Source of the DNA: Bacteroidales bacterium
Lineage (GTDB): Bacteria > Bacteroidota > Bacteroidia > Bacteroidales > F082
Assembly: GCA_016290215.1 (NCBI GenBank)
Contig: JAEETH010000008.1
Span: 38,690-102,689 of the forward strand
Reading direction: 5' to 3'
DNA length: 64,000 bases
Position 1 is the stretch's first letter, and the number at the start of each line of letters is the position of its first letter. Below, piece by piece: positions 51,352 to 60,475 of this stretch. A model generated the notes under the pieces. That model was not told the DNA's origin, ran no database searches, and saw nothing but the letters and a program-made list of their open reading frames with translations. The translations under genes were made by a program, and so were the position numbers.

Positions 51352-52755
51352 ATGTTGACATATTTCCCTAGATTTTTTTCATCACGTGCAATTATTTGTT
51401 ATGTGGTAACTTTGGCTTTGGTGAGTGCTATGTTCATCAATTACGCTTTGCCTTTCCAATTTATGTTGTTTGGTTTTGTCCCAGTGGTAGTTTTTTTTAC
51501 CTATTCCACTCAATTGACAAAGGACTGGCAAAGATATGGTGAGTTTCTTTTTCCTAAGAAACTTTTTTCTACTGCTTTGACGATTCGTTTATTGTACGTG
51601 ATTTTCATATATTTCTATTATATTGAAATGACTGGGTTGCCTCACATGTATTATGCTGGTGATGAAATGTTCTATGAATATATTGGTGCACTGTTGAGAG
51701 AAGAGGGTAGTATACGTCGTTTTGTGGAATTGTTGAAAGCGTATAACGTCGATCTTTCGGATTCGGGCTATTGTTGGTGGTTAGCTTTTGAGAATTTGAT
51801 TATGGGTACTCATCCCCTGCCTTACAGATTTGTTAAATGTGTTATTGATGCGTTTTCTTGTGTGCTGATATATAACTTAGCCAAGCGAAATTTTGGAGAG
51901 TCAACCGGACGAATGGCAGCTATTTTCTGTATGCTTATGCCTAATATGTGGTATTATTGTGGCATAACCTTGAAAGAGACGGAGATGACATTTTTGGTTA
52001 TTCTTTTCACCGAACGCGCTGATTTTGCGCTCCATTCTCCCAAGATTACCTTTAGCAATATTATTTTGCCGGGTATTGTCATTTTGGTCATGTTCACATT
52101 TAGGACAGCGTTGGCTGCGGTTATGATTGCTGCTTTGGCAGGATCCTTAATCTTGAGTTCGGGAAAACAAATGCAATCATGGAAAAAAGTGCTTTATGTA
52201 TCAATATTCGCGATTTGGATGTTTTTAACTATGGGCGCAGAAATGGTTGAGGAAGCCCAACAACTATGGGCAGGTAGGACTGAAAATCAAAGTGTAGGTT
52301 ATGAATGGCGTGCTCAACAGGGTAATACATTTGCTAAATATGCCTCTGCTTCTGTGTTTGCTCCGTTTATTTTTACTATCCCATTCTCTTCTATGGTGTA
52401 TGTCGATGGGCAAGAGAACCAAATGATGATGAATGGTGCCAATTTTATCAAGAATATTATGTCAGGCTTCACCATTTTTGCAGTTATTTTGCTATTGGTT
52501 CGAAGAGATTGGCGAAAGCACGTCTTAACCCTTGCTGTGATGTGTGGATATTTGGTGGTGCTTGTGTTTAGTAATTTTGCCCACTCCGAACGCTTCCATT
52601 TTCCAGTTTTGGCTTTGGAGTTGATGTTTGCAGCTTATGGAGTGTCCCAAGTGACTAACAAGCACAAACGATGGTTTACGATGTGGCTTATTGGTATGTG
52701 TGTTGCGAACCTTGTTTGGGCGTGGATTAAATTGGCAGGAAGAGGTATGGCATGA
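51352..52755 (+). CDS. Polytopic membrane protein, GT-C/PMT-like
   Basis: The 467-residue protein has about 9-11 hydrophobic segments. An early loop carries YYAGDEMFYEYIGALLREEG, resembling the acidic catalytic loop of GT39/PMT-type enzymes, followed by GYCWWLAFENLIMG and YNLAKRNFGESTGRMAAIFCMLMPNMWYY. A GT-C transferase using a polyprenyl-linked sugar donor is likely. A Wzy-type polymerase cannot be excluded. Confidence 0.65.
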   Translation: MLTYFPRFFSSRAIICYVVTLALVSAMFINYALPFQFMLFGFVPVVVFFTYSTQLTKDWQRYGEFLFPKKLFSTALTIRLLYVIFIYFYYIEMTGLPHMYYAGDEMFYEYIGALLREEGSIRRFVELLKAYNVDLSDSGYCWWLAFENLIMGTHPLPYRFVKCVIDAFSCVLIYNLAKRNFGESTGRMAAIFCMLMPNMWYYCGITLKETEMTFLVILFTERADFALHSPKITFSNIILPGIVILVMFTFRTALAAVMIAALAGSLILSSGKQMQSWKKVLYVSIFAIWMFLTMGAEMVEEAQQLWAGRTENQSVGYEWRAQQGNTFAKYASASVFAPFIFTIPFSSMVYVDGQENQMMMNGANFIKNIMSGFTIFAVILLLVRRDWRKHVLTLAVMCGYLVVLVFSNFAHSERFHFPVLALELMFAAYGVSQVTNKHKRWFTMWLIGMCVANLVWAWIKLAGRGMA

Positions 52756-53678
52756 GAGTACTTGTCGTGGCATCATTTAACAAGGGACGTTTTGCGCCTT
52801 TCATCATTGAGCAGGCGGAAGCCCTCAAGGAACAAGGATGTGAAATTGAGTTTTTCGGTCTGCAAGGTAAAGGATTGCGAGGCTATTTAAACAATGTCCC
52901 TCAGCTAAAACAAAAGATTCGAGAATTCCGTCCAGACGTCATTCATGCGCATTACGGACTGTCAGGCCTTTTTGCTAACCTGCAACGAGAAATTCCTGTA
53001 GTTACTACTTATCATGGTTCGGATATCAACGACAAAAGTGCATTGCCTTTTTCAAAAATGGCTATACGGTTGTCGGGTTGGAACATTTTTGTTTCACGTA
53101 AGATAATTGAAATTGCAAAACCCAAGAAAAACTATTCATTGTTGTCTTGTGGCATTGATTTGCATGAACTTCAACAGATGAATAAAAGCGAGGCAAGACA
53201 AAGAATGAATTTGGAGGCAAACAAACGTTACGTCCTTTTTTCAGGAGCTTTTGACAATGAAGTGAAAAACGCACCTTTGGCACGTAAAGCAATGGAAGAA
53301 TTATGTGATCCTAGTGTTGTGTTGCTCGAATTGAAAGGTTATTCTCGAGAGGAAGTGACGCTCCTTATGTGCGCCGTTGATGCCTTGTTAATGACTTCCT
53401 TCACCGAAGGATCTCCTCAAGTAATCAAGGAAGCACTGGCTTGTGGCTGTCCGATTGTGAGTGTGGATGTGGGTGATGTGAAGGAACGAATAGATGGTGT
53501 GGATGGGTGTTATGTGGCTGAAACGCGCCATGCTACGGAATTGGCCAGCTTGCTACAAAATGCGATGGGTTTTGAGGGAAAAACAAAGGGTCGGGAAAGA
53601 GTGATTTCGGATCAATTCGATAATCGATTGGTGTCGCAACAACTCATGAAGATTTTTAAAATAGTATGCCGAAAGTAG
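52752..53678 (+). CDS. GT4 family glycosyltransferase
   Basis: The 308-residue GT-B protein has VIHAHYGLSGLFANL, TTYHGSDIN, SLLSCGIDLHEL and the donor-site block DALLMTSFTEGSPQVIKEALACGCPIVSVDVGDVKE. Its ATG overlaps the upstream stop (ATGA). Confidence 0.9.
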   Translation: MRVLVVASFNKGRFAPFIIEQAEALKEQGCEIEFFGLQGKGLRGYLNNVPQLKQKIREFRPDVIHAHYGLSGLFANLQREIPVVTTYHGSDINDKSALPFSKMAIRLSGWNIFVSRKIIEIAKPKKNYSLLSCGIDLHELQQMNKSEARQRMNLEANKRYVLFSGAFDNEVKNAPLARKAMEELCDPSVVLLELKGYSREEVTLLMCAVDALLMTSFTEGSPQVIKEALACGCPIVSVDVGDVKERIDGVDGCYVAETRHATELASLLQNAMGFEGKTKGRERVISDQFDNRLVSQQLMKIFKIVCRK

Positions 53679-54670
53679 TTGATTTTAAAGATATTGTCTC
53701 ATCGAAATGGGATGCGTTGATTAGAGCATCCTCTGTCGCTACTTGGTTCCAAACCAAGGAAGCATTCGATTTCTTCGATAGTCTTTCGTTTTTAAAGGCA
53801 TTTGCTTTTGGCGTTGAGAGGGATGGACGCTTGGTAGGTGTAGTAGTTGGCTTCATCCAAAAAGATGGTGGCAAACTCAAGCAGTATTTCTCAAGAAGGG
53901 CTATTATCAATGGCGGCCCTTTATTGGATGATAGTATCACCGACGAAGAATTGGCAATGCTTCTTAACGCGTTGAAATCGAGGTTGAATCGTAAGACTAT
54001 TTTCATTGAGACACGCAATTTCAATGATTATGGCCGCTGGCGCCACGTTTTTGAAGCCTGTGGATTCGGATATGAGCCTCATTATGATGTCATAGTGGAT
54101 ACGACTTCGATGGAAAGCGTTGGTAATCGTTTGGATAGGAATCGAAGAAGAAATATCAAAAAAGCCAACGAGAACGGATTGATAATCGAACAGTCTGTTT
54201 CGGACGATGATTTATACCAGTTTTATCAAATGCTTAATGAATTATATAGGTCTAAAGTGAAAACGCCTCTGTTTCCTTTTGAGTTTTTCCAGAAGTTAAA
54301 AAACTTGGAGTCGGCTCGCTTTTTTATGGCTAAGGATTCAGAAGGTAAATTGGTAGGAGGTCTAGTTTGTTTGGCTTTGGAAAGTCGGATAGTCCATGCT
54401 TTGTTTGCATGTGGCGATGACCAAAACCACAAAACATTATCTCCTTCAGTTATGGTCAATTATGCTGGGATTTGTTATGCAGCCGAACATGGTTTTTCTA
54501 AATTTGATTTTATGGGTGCTGGCAAACCTGACGACGGTGGATATGGTGTGCGCGACTTCAAGTTGAAGTTTGGAGGTGAGTTAGTGGAATTAGGCAGGTT
54601 CGTTCATGTATGCAACTGTTTGTTGTTTGCTGTTGGCAAGTTTGGCGTGAAAATAATGAAAAAACTATGA
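53666..54670 (+). CDS. FemAB/GNAT-like peptidoglycan-type aminoacyltransferase homolog
   Basis: The 334-residue protein has the FemAB-like double-GNAT plan: ATWFQTKEAFDFF, RDGRLVGVVVGF, LDRNRRRNIKKANENG, FFMAKDSEGKLVGGLVCLALESRIVHALFACGDD and FDFMGAGKPDDGGYGVRDFKLKFGGE. FemAB proteins pass amino acids from aminoacyl-tRNA onto cell-wall or glycan amines. Here the target may be an amino sugar of this locus. It overlaps the upstream GT4 gene by 13 bp. Confidence 0.82.
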   Translation: MPKVVDFKDIVSSKWDALIRASSVATWFQTKEAFDFFDSLSFLKAFAFGVERDGRLVGVVVGFIQKDGGKLKQYFSRRAIINGGPLLDDSITDEELAMLLNALKSRLNRKTIFIETRNFNDYGRWRHVFEACGFGYEPHYDVIVDTTSMESVGNRLDRNRRRNIKKANENGLIIEQSVSDDDLYQFYQMLNELYRSKVKTPLFPFEFFQKLKNLESARFFMAKDSEGKLVGGLVCLALESRIVHALFACGDDQNHKTLSPSVMVNYAGICYAAEHGFSKFDFMGAGKPDDGGYGVRDFKLKFGGELVELGRFVHVCNCLLFAVGKFGVKIMKKL

Positions 54671-55752
54671 ACATTCTTATCGATATCAACCATCCAGCAC
54701 ACGTGCATTTATTGCGCAATGCTTATTTCAAGCTTTTGGAAAAAGGGCACAAAGTGCTTGTCGTTGTGAAGGAAATTCCTTCTGCAATAAAATTGTTGGA
54801 TTTGTATGGTATTCCATTTACCTGCATTGGAAAAAAGAACGATGGAATTGGCAAAAAGGGATTTGACCAGTTGAAACACGACTTACGCATACTCAAGTTA
54901 GTGCGTCAGAATCATATCGATTTAGGTTTCGGGTCCTCAATCAACATCGCTCATGTCAGCAAATTGAGCAAGATGAAAAGTATTGTCTTGGATGACGATG
55001 ACGATGAGGTGGAACCGTTGTTCGTCAAGTTTGGACATCCATTTGCCGACACCATTCTCAGCCCCGTTGATACTCCACGGAAGTCGAAGAAAACCGTATA
55101 TGTCCATTCTTATCATGAATTGGCCTATCTCCATCCCAATAGCTTTACTCCCGATGCATCTGTTCTGACTGATGCAGGCGTTAAAGAAGGGGAACCTTAT
55201 TTCGTTTTGAGATTCAATGCTTTCAAGGCGCACCATGATGTTGGCGTCGTGGGCTTGACTATTGAGAACAAGCGACGTTTGGTCAAGTACCTGAGCTCGA
55301 AAGGAAAGGTCTTTATCACGACAGAACGTGATATTGATGATGAATTCAAGCCTTATCAATTGAAAGTTTCACCCGAGAAGGCCCATTCGTTGATGTATTA
55401 TGCCACAATGCTTGTCGGCGATAGCCAGACAATGACTTCCGAGGCCGCCGTGTTGGGTACGCCAGCCATTCGCTGTAACACATTTGTGGGTAGAATCCAT
55501 TATTTGGAGGAGGAAGAACACAAGTATGGCCTTACCTATGGTTTCCGCCCTGAGCAGTCGGAAGAGATGTTTGCCAAGATAGACGAGCTGCTTGCCATGC
55601 CTAACCTTAAAGAGGAATGGCAACGCCGTCGCAAAAAAATGCTTTCCGAGAAGATAGATTATGCGCAATTCCTGACCTGGTTTATTGAAAACTATCCGGA
55701 AAGCCAGAAGATTATGCGGGAGAATCCCGATTATCAATTTAGATTCAGATAA
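54667..55752 (+). CDS. DUF354 family GT-B-like protein
   Basis: The protein, 361 residues from the ATG at 54667, begins MNILIDINHPAHVHLLRNAYFKL and has LGFGSSINIAHVSKL and ATMLVGDSQTMTSEAAVLGTPAIRCNTF. The latter is the nucleotide-sugar-binding end of a GT-B/2-epimerase-like fold. DUF354 members are found in archaeal and bacterial glycan loci and are thought to be glycosyltransferases. A longer frame from 54610 lies inside the FemAB gene. Confidence 0.82.
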   Translation: MNILIDINHPAHVHLLRNAYFKLLEKGHKVLVVVKEIPSAIKLLDLYGIPFTCIGKKNDGIGKKGFDQLKHDLRILKLVRQNHIDLGFGSSINIAHVSKLSKMKSIVLDDDDDEVEPLFVKFGHPFADTILSPVDTPRKSKKTVYVHSYHELAYLHPNSFTPDASVLTDAGVKEGEPYFVLRFNAFKAHHDVGVVGLTIENKRRLVKYLSSKGKVFITTERDIDDEFKPYQLKVSPEKAHSLMYYATMLVGDSQTMTSEAAVLGTPAIRCNTFVGRIHYLEEEEHKYGLTYGFRPEQSEEMFAKIDELLAMPNLKEEWQRRRKKMLSEKIDYAQFLTWFIENYPESQKIMRENPDYQFRFR

Positions 55753-55754
55753 TT

Positions 55755-56843
55755 ATGCGCCATATTACTCTTATTGCGGGTGCACGCCCCAATTTTATGA
55801 AAATTGCCCCTTTGATTCATGCTATTCAAAAGGCGGAGGAAGAAGGGAAAGATATCCATTATCGCCTTGTGCATACGGGTCAGCATTATGACCATCAGAT
55901 GAGCGAGACTTTCTTTGAGGAGCTTAATATCCCCCAACCTGATGTCAATTTGGGTTGTGGTGGCGGCACACAGGCCGAACAGACGGCTGCCATCATGGTG
56001 GCTTTTGAGAAGGACCTGATGGAGCATCCCACCGATTTGGTTTTGGTGGTGGGTGATGTCACTTCTACAATGGCTTGCTCCATTGTGGCCAAGAAATTGT
56101 GCACAAAAGTGGCGCACGTGGAGGCAGGTATTCGCTCATGGGACTTGACCATGCCCGAAGAAATTAACCGAATGGTGACCGATAGTCTGGCGGATTATTT
56201 CTTCACTACCTCAGAGGTGGCAAATGCCAATCTGCGTCGTTTCGGGGTGGAGGAGAAGGATCTGTTTTTTGTCGGCAATGTGATGATAGATACTTTGTTG
56301 GCAAATCGTTCCAGATTCATTAAGCCTTTAGTGTATGACGAACTGCATCTTCAACCTAAGCAGTTTCTAGTGCTGACCATGCACCGTCCGGCTAATGTGG
56401 ATGAGGCCGAGAAGTTGAAAAAGATGATGAATGAAATCGTTTCCAACGTGCATGGCTTGCCTATAGTTTTCCCCATTCATCCGCGCACAGCTAAGATTTT
56501 TAAGGATTTAGGTATTGAGGCCGACAACCTTCATATCGTTGAGCCGATGGGCTACTTGGAATTCAATTATTTGGTGGAAAAGGCTAAGGCTGTGATTACC
56601 GACAGTGGCGGTATCACTGAGGAAACCACTGTGATGGGTGTGCCTTGTGTCACTTTGCGAGACAACACAGAGCGCCCTGAGACATGCACAATTGGTACCA
56701 ACGAGTTAATCGGAACGAATCCCGATAATATCAAGCCCGCGTTGGACAAGCTTTTTGCAGGGCAATGGAAGAAAGGAGGCATTCCACCGCTTTGGGATGG
56801 ACATGCAGCGGAAAGAATAGTGGACATTCTGATAGAATTGTAG
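55755..56843 (+). CDS. wecB: Non-hydrolysing UDP-GlcNAc 2-epimerase family (WecB/WbpI)
   Basis: The 362-residue protein has IAGARPNFMKIAPLIHAI, HTGQHYDHQMSETFFEEL, VVGDVTSTMA, HVEAGIRSWDLTMPEEINR and VITDSGGITEETTVMGVPCVTLRDNTERPETC. It would epimerise UDP-GlcNAc to UDP-ManNAc. Since WbpD and WbpE are in the locus, a WbpI role (epimerising UDP-GlcNAc3NAcA to the Man form) is equally possible. Confidence 0.88.
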   Translation: MRHITLIAGARPNFMKIAPLIHAIQKAEEEGKDIHYRLVHTGQHYDHQMSETFFEELNIPQPDVNLGCGGGTQAEQTAAIMVAFEKDLMEHPTDLVLVVGDVTSTMACSIVAKKLCTKVAHVEAGIRSWDLTMPEEINRMVTDSLADYFFTTSEVANANLRRFGVEEKDLFFVGNVMIDTLLANRSRFIKPLVYDELHLQPKQFLVLTMHRPANVDEAEKLKKMMNEIVSNVHGLPIVFPIHPRTAKIFKDLGIEADNLHIVEPMGYLEFNYLVEKAKAVITDSGGITEETTVMGVPCVTLRDNTERPETCTIGTNELIGTNPDNIKPALDKLFAGQWKKGGIPPLWDGHAAERIVDILIEL

Positions 56844-56849
56844 TATAAA

Positions 56850-57773
56850 ATGTCAAAAGAACGTATTTGTCTCATTACAAACGATGTGGAAACCACGTCA
56901 ATCTTAAATCACAAGTTGCGTGACAAGACGGGGGAATACGTGTTGAATCAAGGTATGCCCCGACTGCTCGACTTGTACGACAAATATGGTCTAAAGGCAA
57001 CTTTTTTCTATACAGGGCATATTGCAAAGCTTTATCCTGAGGTGGTCAGAATGGCGTATGGGCGTGGCCATGAAATTGGGTCGCACGGCTTGACGCATGA
57101 GGTGAGTAAAGCTTTTGATGTGTTGTCGCCCGAAGAACAGCTTTCACATTTGAAGCAGTCAAAGCAAATCCTTGAGGATATTATTGGCGAAGAGGTGGTT
57201 TCATTCCGGGCGCCTGCCGCTAGGGTTGACAAAGGTTTCCCGCAAGTGCTGACTGAAGCAGGATTTAAAGTGGATAGCTCCGTCTCGTCGCAGCGTTTGG
57301 ACATGATGTTTTCCTTTGGTGCTTTGAAAAAATTGCATTGGCTGACGGCACCTCGAAAAGCCTATTTCGTGCAAACAGATAATATATTTAAGAAAGGTGA
57401 TTCGATTATTCTTGAAGCTCCCATTTCTGCATTTGGGTTCCCATATATAGGCACGTTTATGCGCATTGCTCCTTCGTTGAATCGATTCACTAGGCGTGTT
57501 TTGTATTGGGAAACTATGTGCAGTGGGAGGCAGTTCGTATTTCTCACTCATCCCAACGAGTTTATCGATGAGGTACAAGAGACGACAGAGATAGAACGAC
57601 GTGGTAGCAATTATATATCCTATATGTTTGGGGATGTGATTCGCCATAAGCTAAAAATAAAGAATCTGGGTGAAAAAGCCTTGCCGATCTATGATAGGGA
57701 ATTGGCTTTCTTCAAAGAAAAAAGATTCGAATTTGTCACATGTAAAGAATTGTATAATAAGAAGAAACCATGA
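56850..57773 (+). CDS. NodB-type polysaccharide deacetylase
   Basis: The 307-residue protein has ITNDVETTS (catalytic Asp and metal Asp positions), GLKATFFYTGHIA, GHEIGSHGLTHE (SHxxxH metal site) and SFRAPAARVD. It fits the CE4 branch with a DUF3473-like tail often found in exopolysaccharide loci. No signal peptide is visible. Its end overlaps the next start (ATGA). Confidence 0.88.
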   Translation: MSKERICLITNDVETTSILNHKLRDKTGEYVLNQGMPRLLDLYDKYGLKATFFYTGHIAKLYPEVVRMAYGRGHEIGSHGLTHEVSKAFDVLSPEEQLSHLKQSKQILEDIIGEEVVSFRAPAARVDKGFPQVLTEAGFKVDSSVSSQRLDMMFSFGALKKLHWLTAPRKAYFVQTDNIFKKGDSIILEAPISAFGFPYIGTFMRIAPSLNRFTRRVLYWETMCSGRQFVFLTHPNEFIDEVQETTEIERRGSNYISYMFGDVIRHKLKIKNLGEKALPIYDRELAFFKEKRFEFVTCKELYNKKKP

Positions 57774-58372
57774 AAGATTATTGGCCATTGGAAAAACGAC
57801 CTCTGCCTAATCACAAGGAGAGAGGATTCTTCCAAGCATGTAGACTGTCGGCAAAGGAGCATGGCTACACAGGCTTTTTGGCAAGTGCAAGGTTTTTATA
57901 TCGCCGCTATATGGATTATTTTTGGCAAGTGTTGGCTTTTAGGGTTATTCCATATAGCAAGATGCGTGTGAAACTGCATAAATGGCGAGGCGTGAAGATA
58001 GGGAAGAATGTGATGATTGGTCCTCAAGTAGTCATTGATGATGTGTATCCCAATTTTGTTGTCATCGAAGATGGTGTTTCGTTGGCTGCTAATGACTATA
58101 TTTTGACACATAGTAAGCCGCTTGAATATCATCGGTATCTCACCGAGTCATACGTGGCTCCTGTCATTATCAAGAAAAATGCATGGATTGCTATCAGTGT
58201 GACAATTCTTCCGGGGGTGACGGTGGGCGAGGGTTCTATTGTGGCTGCAGGTTCGGTGGTGACCAAAGATGTGCCTCCATTTTGCATGGTGGCTGGGGCT
58301 CCTGCGAAAGTGATTCGAGAATTTGAAATGAAGGATGGCGTTCCTGTAGGCTTTAAGCACAAAGAGAAATGA
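57770..58372 (+). CDS. Hexapeptide-repeat O-acyltransferase
   Basis: The 200-residue protein has a beta-helix with WRGVKIGKNVMIGPQVVID, IKKNAWIAISVTILPGVTVGEGSIVAAGSVVTKDVPPFCMVAGAPAKV, the pattern of WbbJ/NodL-like acetyltransferases. The first 70 residues are helical and of unknown role. It is coupled by ATGA overlaps to the deacetylase before it and the MaoC gene after it. Confidence 0.88.
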   Translation: MKDYWPLEKRPLPNHKERGFFQACRLSAKEHGYTGFLASARFLYRRYMDYFWQVLAFRVIPYSKMRVKLHKWRGVKIGKNVMIGPQVVIDDVYPNFVVIEDGVSLAANDYILTHSKPLEYHRYLTESYVAPVIIKKNAWIAISVTILPGVTVGEGSIVAAGSVVTKDVPPFCMVAGAPAKVIREFEMKDGVPVGFKHKEK

Positions 58373-58770
58373 ACATAGATGATTTTTATATTGGACAGAC
58401 AGCATCGTTGAAAAAGGTATTCAAGTCTGACGAAGTGATGGCCTTTGCTGATATGTCATTAGACAAGAATCCGATTCATATTGATGAGAATTATGCTGAA
58501 CATGGATTGTTTGGCAGAAGAATAGTCCATGGCTTTCTGGTCGGCTCGTTGATTAGTGCGGTTTTCGGTACGAAGTTGCCAGGTGAGGGTGCTATATATC
58601 TTCATCAGGAAATGAATTTCCGAAAACCAGTGTTTCATAATGAAGAGATTACGGCAACGGTGGTTTTAACACGCATAAGAAAAGACAAGCCGATTTTGTA
58701 CTTTGACACAAAATGTGAGAACGAGATGGGTGAGGTCGTAATAGAAGGAAAAGCCATTTTGAAAGTCTAG
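58369..58770 (+). CDS. MaoC-like (R)-specific hydratase
   Basis: The 133-residue hotdog protein carries the hydratase-2 motif ADMSLDKNPIHIDENYA, with catalytic Asp32 and His37, and then VHGFLVGSLIS. Such enzymes hydrate enoyl-CoA or dehydrate (R)-3-hydroxyacyl-CoA. In a glycan locus it may supply a 3-hydroxyacyl group for an acyltransferase, such as the gene it overlaps (ATGA). No other fatty-acid genes are close apart from the carrier protein at 39307. Confidence 0.88.
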   Translation: MNIDDFYIGQTASLKKVFKSDEVMAFADMSLDKNPIHIDENYAEHGLFGRRIVHGFLVGSLISAVFGTKLPGEGAIYLHQEMNFRKPVFHNEEITATVVLTRIRKDKPILYFDTKCENEMGEVVIEGKAILKV

Positions 58771-58776
58771 CACGAT

Positions 58777-59583
58777 ATGCGTGATTTCACTTTAAAATCA
58801 TACCGTTCGTTGTTGCATGCTTTGCTGCAGGCGGGTTATAGGTTCTTGACATTTGAGGAGTTTTTGTCACAACCCAAAGAAGCCAAAACCATCGTGCTGA
58901 GGCACGATGTCGATGAACTGGCTTGGAATGCATTGGAGATAGCTCGACTTGAAAATGAAATGGGTGTCAAGGCTACCTATTATTTCCGTATTGTAAAACA
59001 GAGCAATGTCCCCGAGGTGATTGTTGAGATTGTCAGCCTGGGGCATGAGATTGGCTATCATTATGAGGATTTGGTATTGGCGGATGGAGATGAGAAAAAA
59101 GCGTTGGATACCTTTGAGAGTCATCTGGCCTATTTTCGGAATTATTATCCGGTAAAGACTGTTAGTATGCACGGCAGTTCGTCGTCGAAGTACGACAATA
59201 GGTTACTTTGGAAAAACCATGGATTGTCGGATTATGGTTTGTTAGGCGAACCTTATCTTTCCATTGATTTTAATCAAGTGTTTTATATGACAGACACAGG
59301 CTTCGCATGGGATGGTGGGAAATACGCTGCCAGAGATGTCGTTGAGAACGGCTTTGACATGAAGTTTCATTCCACAAGCCAAGTGGTGCGGTGTGTAGAA
59401 CGAGGTGATTTCCCTGAGCATGCTATGATCCTTGCTCACACCCTGTGGACGGACAATCTTTTGCAATGGTACGGACTGCATATTCGGGAGTTCTTTAGGA
59501 ATAACTTGAAACTCATTGCTAAAAGGAATCGTTTTATAGGCAATTTGTATGGGAAGATGGTGAAATGGTATTGGAAAAAATAA
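58777..59583 (+). CDS. NodB-like polysaccharide deacetylase-related protein
   Basis: The 268-residue protein has TIVLRHDVDELAWNALEIARLE (catalytic-type Asp pair), GVKATYYFRI, GHEIGYHYED and VSMHGSS. These resemble a CE4-like domain with HYE in place of the usual SHxxxH. It may be an active relative or a non-catalytic form. It lies 6 bp after the MaoC gene. Confidence 0.75.
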   Translation: MRDFTLKSYRSLLHALLQAGYRFLTFEEFLSQPKEAKTIVLRHDVDELAWNALEIARLENEMGVKATYYFRIVKQSNVPEVIVEIVSLGHEIGYHYEDLVLADGDEKKALDTFESHLAYFRNYYPVKTVSMHGSSSSKYDNRLLWKNHGLSDYGLLGEPYLSIDFNQVFYMTDTGFAWDGGKYAARDVVENGFDMKFHSTSQVVRCVERGDFPEHAMILAHTLWTDNLLQWYGLHIREFFRNNLKLIAKRNRFIGNLYGKMVKWYWKK

Positions 59584-59624
59584 AATGGGAAAGAGAAGAA
59601 ATCCATATATTTAGAATTTTTTTG

Positions 59625-59632
59625 TATTTTTG
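59625..59632 (+). promoter_or_regulatory. -7 box upstream of the wza-wzc-cpsB operon
   Basis: TATTTTTG matches TAnnTTTG and lies 34 bp before the chosen wza ATG at 59667. It follows the end of the glycan-building genes, so export and control genes can be transcribed separately. Confidence 0.6.
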
Positions 59633-59666
59633 CACGATATATATAATGATTAAATATAGTATTTCT

Positions 59667-60437
59667 ATGAGAATCAATAGATTGTTTCTGCTTATTGTTT
59701 TGGCTGTTTTAGCCTTGGTTTCCTCGTCATGCGTAACCTCGAAAAAGGTGCGTTATTTGCAGGATATGCCTATTCAAGGTATGCCTTTGAATGAGGCATT
59801 GGAAGCCACTGTTGCTCCATACGATGAACTGAGAATCCAAGTATTGAGTAATACAGGTAAGGATGATGAACTGATTAAACCATTTAATGTGTATAATAAT
59901 GCGGGTGTGGGCTATTATCAAGGCTATCTTGTAGATGCAAATGGAAATATTCAGTTTCCTGTTCTGGGCGATCTTCATGTGCAAGGCTTGACGCGCTTGC
60001 AGTTGCAGGATACCATCGCTGCCCATTTGGAACGTAATGGATATATCAAGAATCCGTTGGTTGCAGCTCGTTTTTTGAATTTCAAGGTTTTCTTTTTGAG
60101 CAGTTCTGGTGGTAAGGTGCTTAATATAACTGACGAACGTTGCACTTTTTTGCAAGCTTTGGCCATGTCTGGTGGATTGGATTGGTACACGCGCCGCGAC
60201 CGTATTGGCGTTATGCGTGAAGTGGATGGGAAGCGTGTTGTCCATTATTTGGATCCGCGTTCCACTTCTGTTTTTGAGGATGATTTCTTCGTGTTACAAC
60301 AAAACGATATTATCTTTACCGAAGAGATGTCGTATAAGTTCTTCAGCACCAATTTGAATACTGTGTTGGCTTTGATTTCTTCGGCTGTCTCATTGGTTTC
60401 AGTTTATACTTTGATTCGATCATTCATAAAGAATTAA
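59667..60437 (+). CDS. wza: Polysaccharide export outer membrane lipoprotein (Wza-like)
   Basis: The protein, 256 residues from the ATG at 59667, has a lipoprotein signal with lipobox VSSSC near residue 20. A polysaccharide-export domain follows (VAPYDELRIQVL, VDANGNIQFPVLGDLHVQGLTRLQLQDTI), then a SLBB-like segment (CTFLQALAMSGGLDW). A C-terminal hydrophobic helix (LISSAVSLVSVYTLI) would cross the outer membrane. It forms the exit pore for glycan chains. Upstream in-frame starts at 59565 and 59646 would bury the signal peptide. Confidence 0.9.
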   Translation: MRINRLFLLIVLAVLALVSSSCVTSKKVRYLQDMPIQGMPLNEALEATVAPYDELRIQVLSNTGKDDELIKPFNVYNNAGVGYYQGYLVDANGNIQFPVLGDLHVQGLTRLQLQDTIAAHLERNGYIKNPLVAARFLNFKVFFLSSSGGKVLNITDERCTFLQALAMSGGLDWYTRRDRIGVMREVDGKRVVHYLDPRSTSVFEDDFFVLQQNDIIFTEEMSYKFFSTNLNTVLALISSAVSLVSVYTLIRSFIKN

Positions 60438-60475
60438 TCTTGTTTTGGTTTTGTTTATTTTAAATTGACAAGAAA

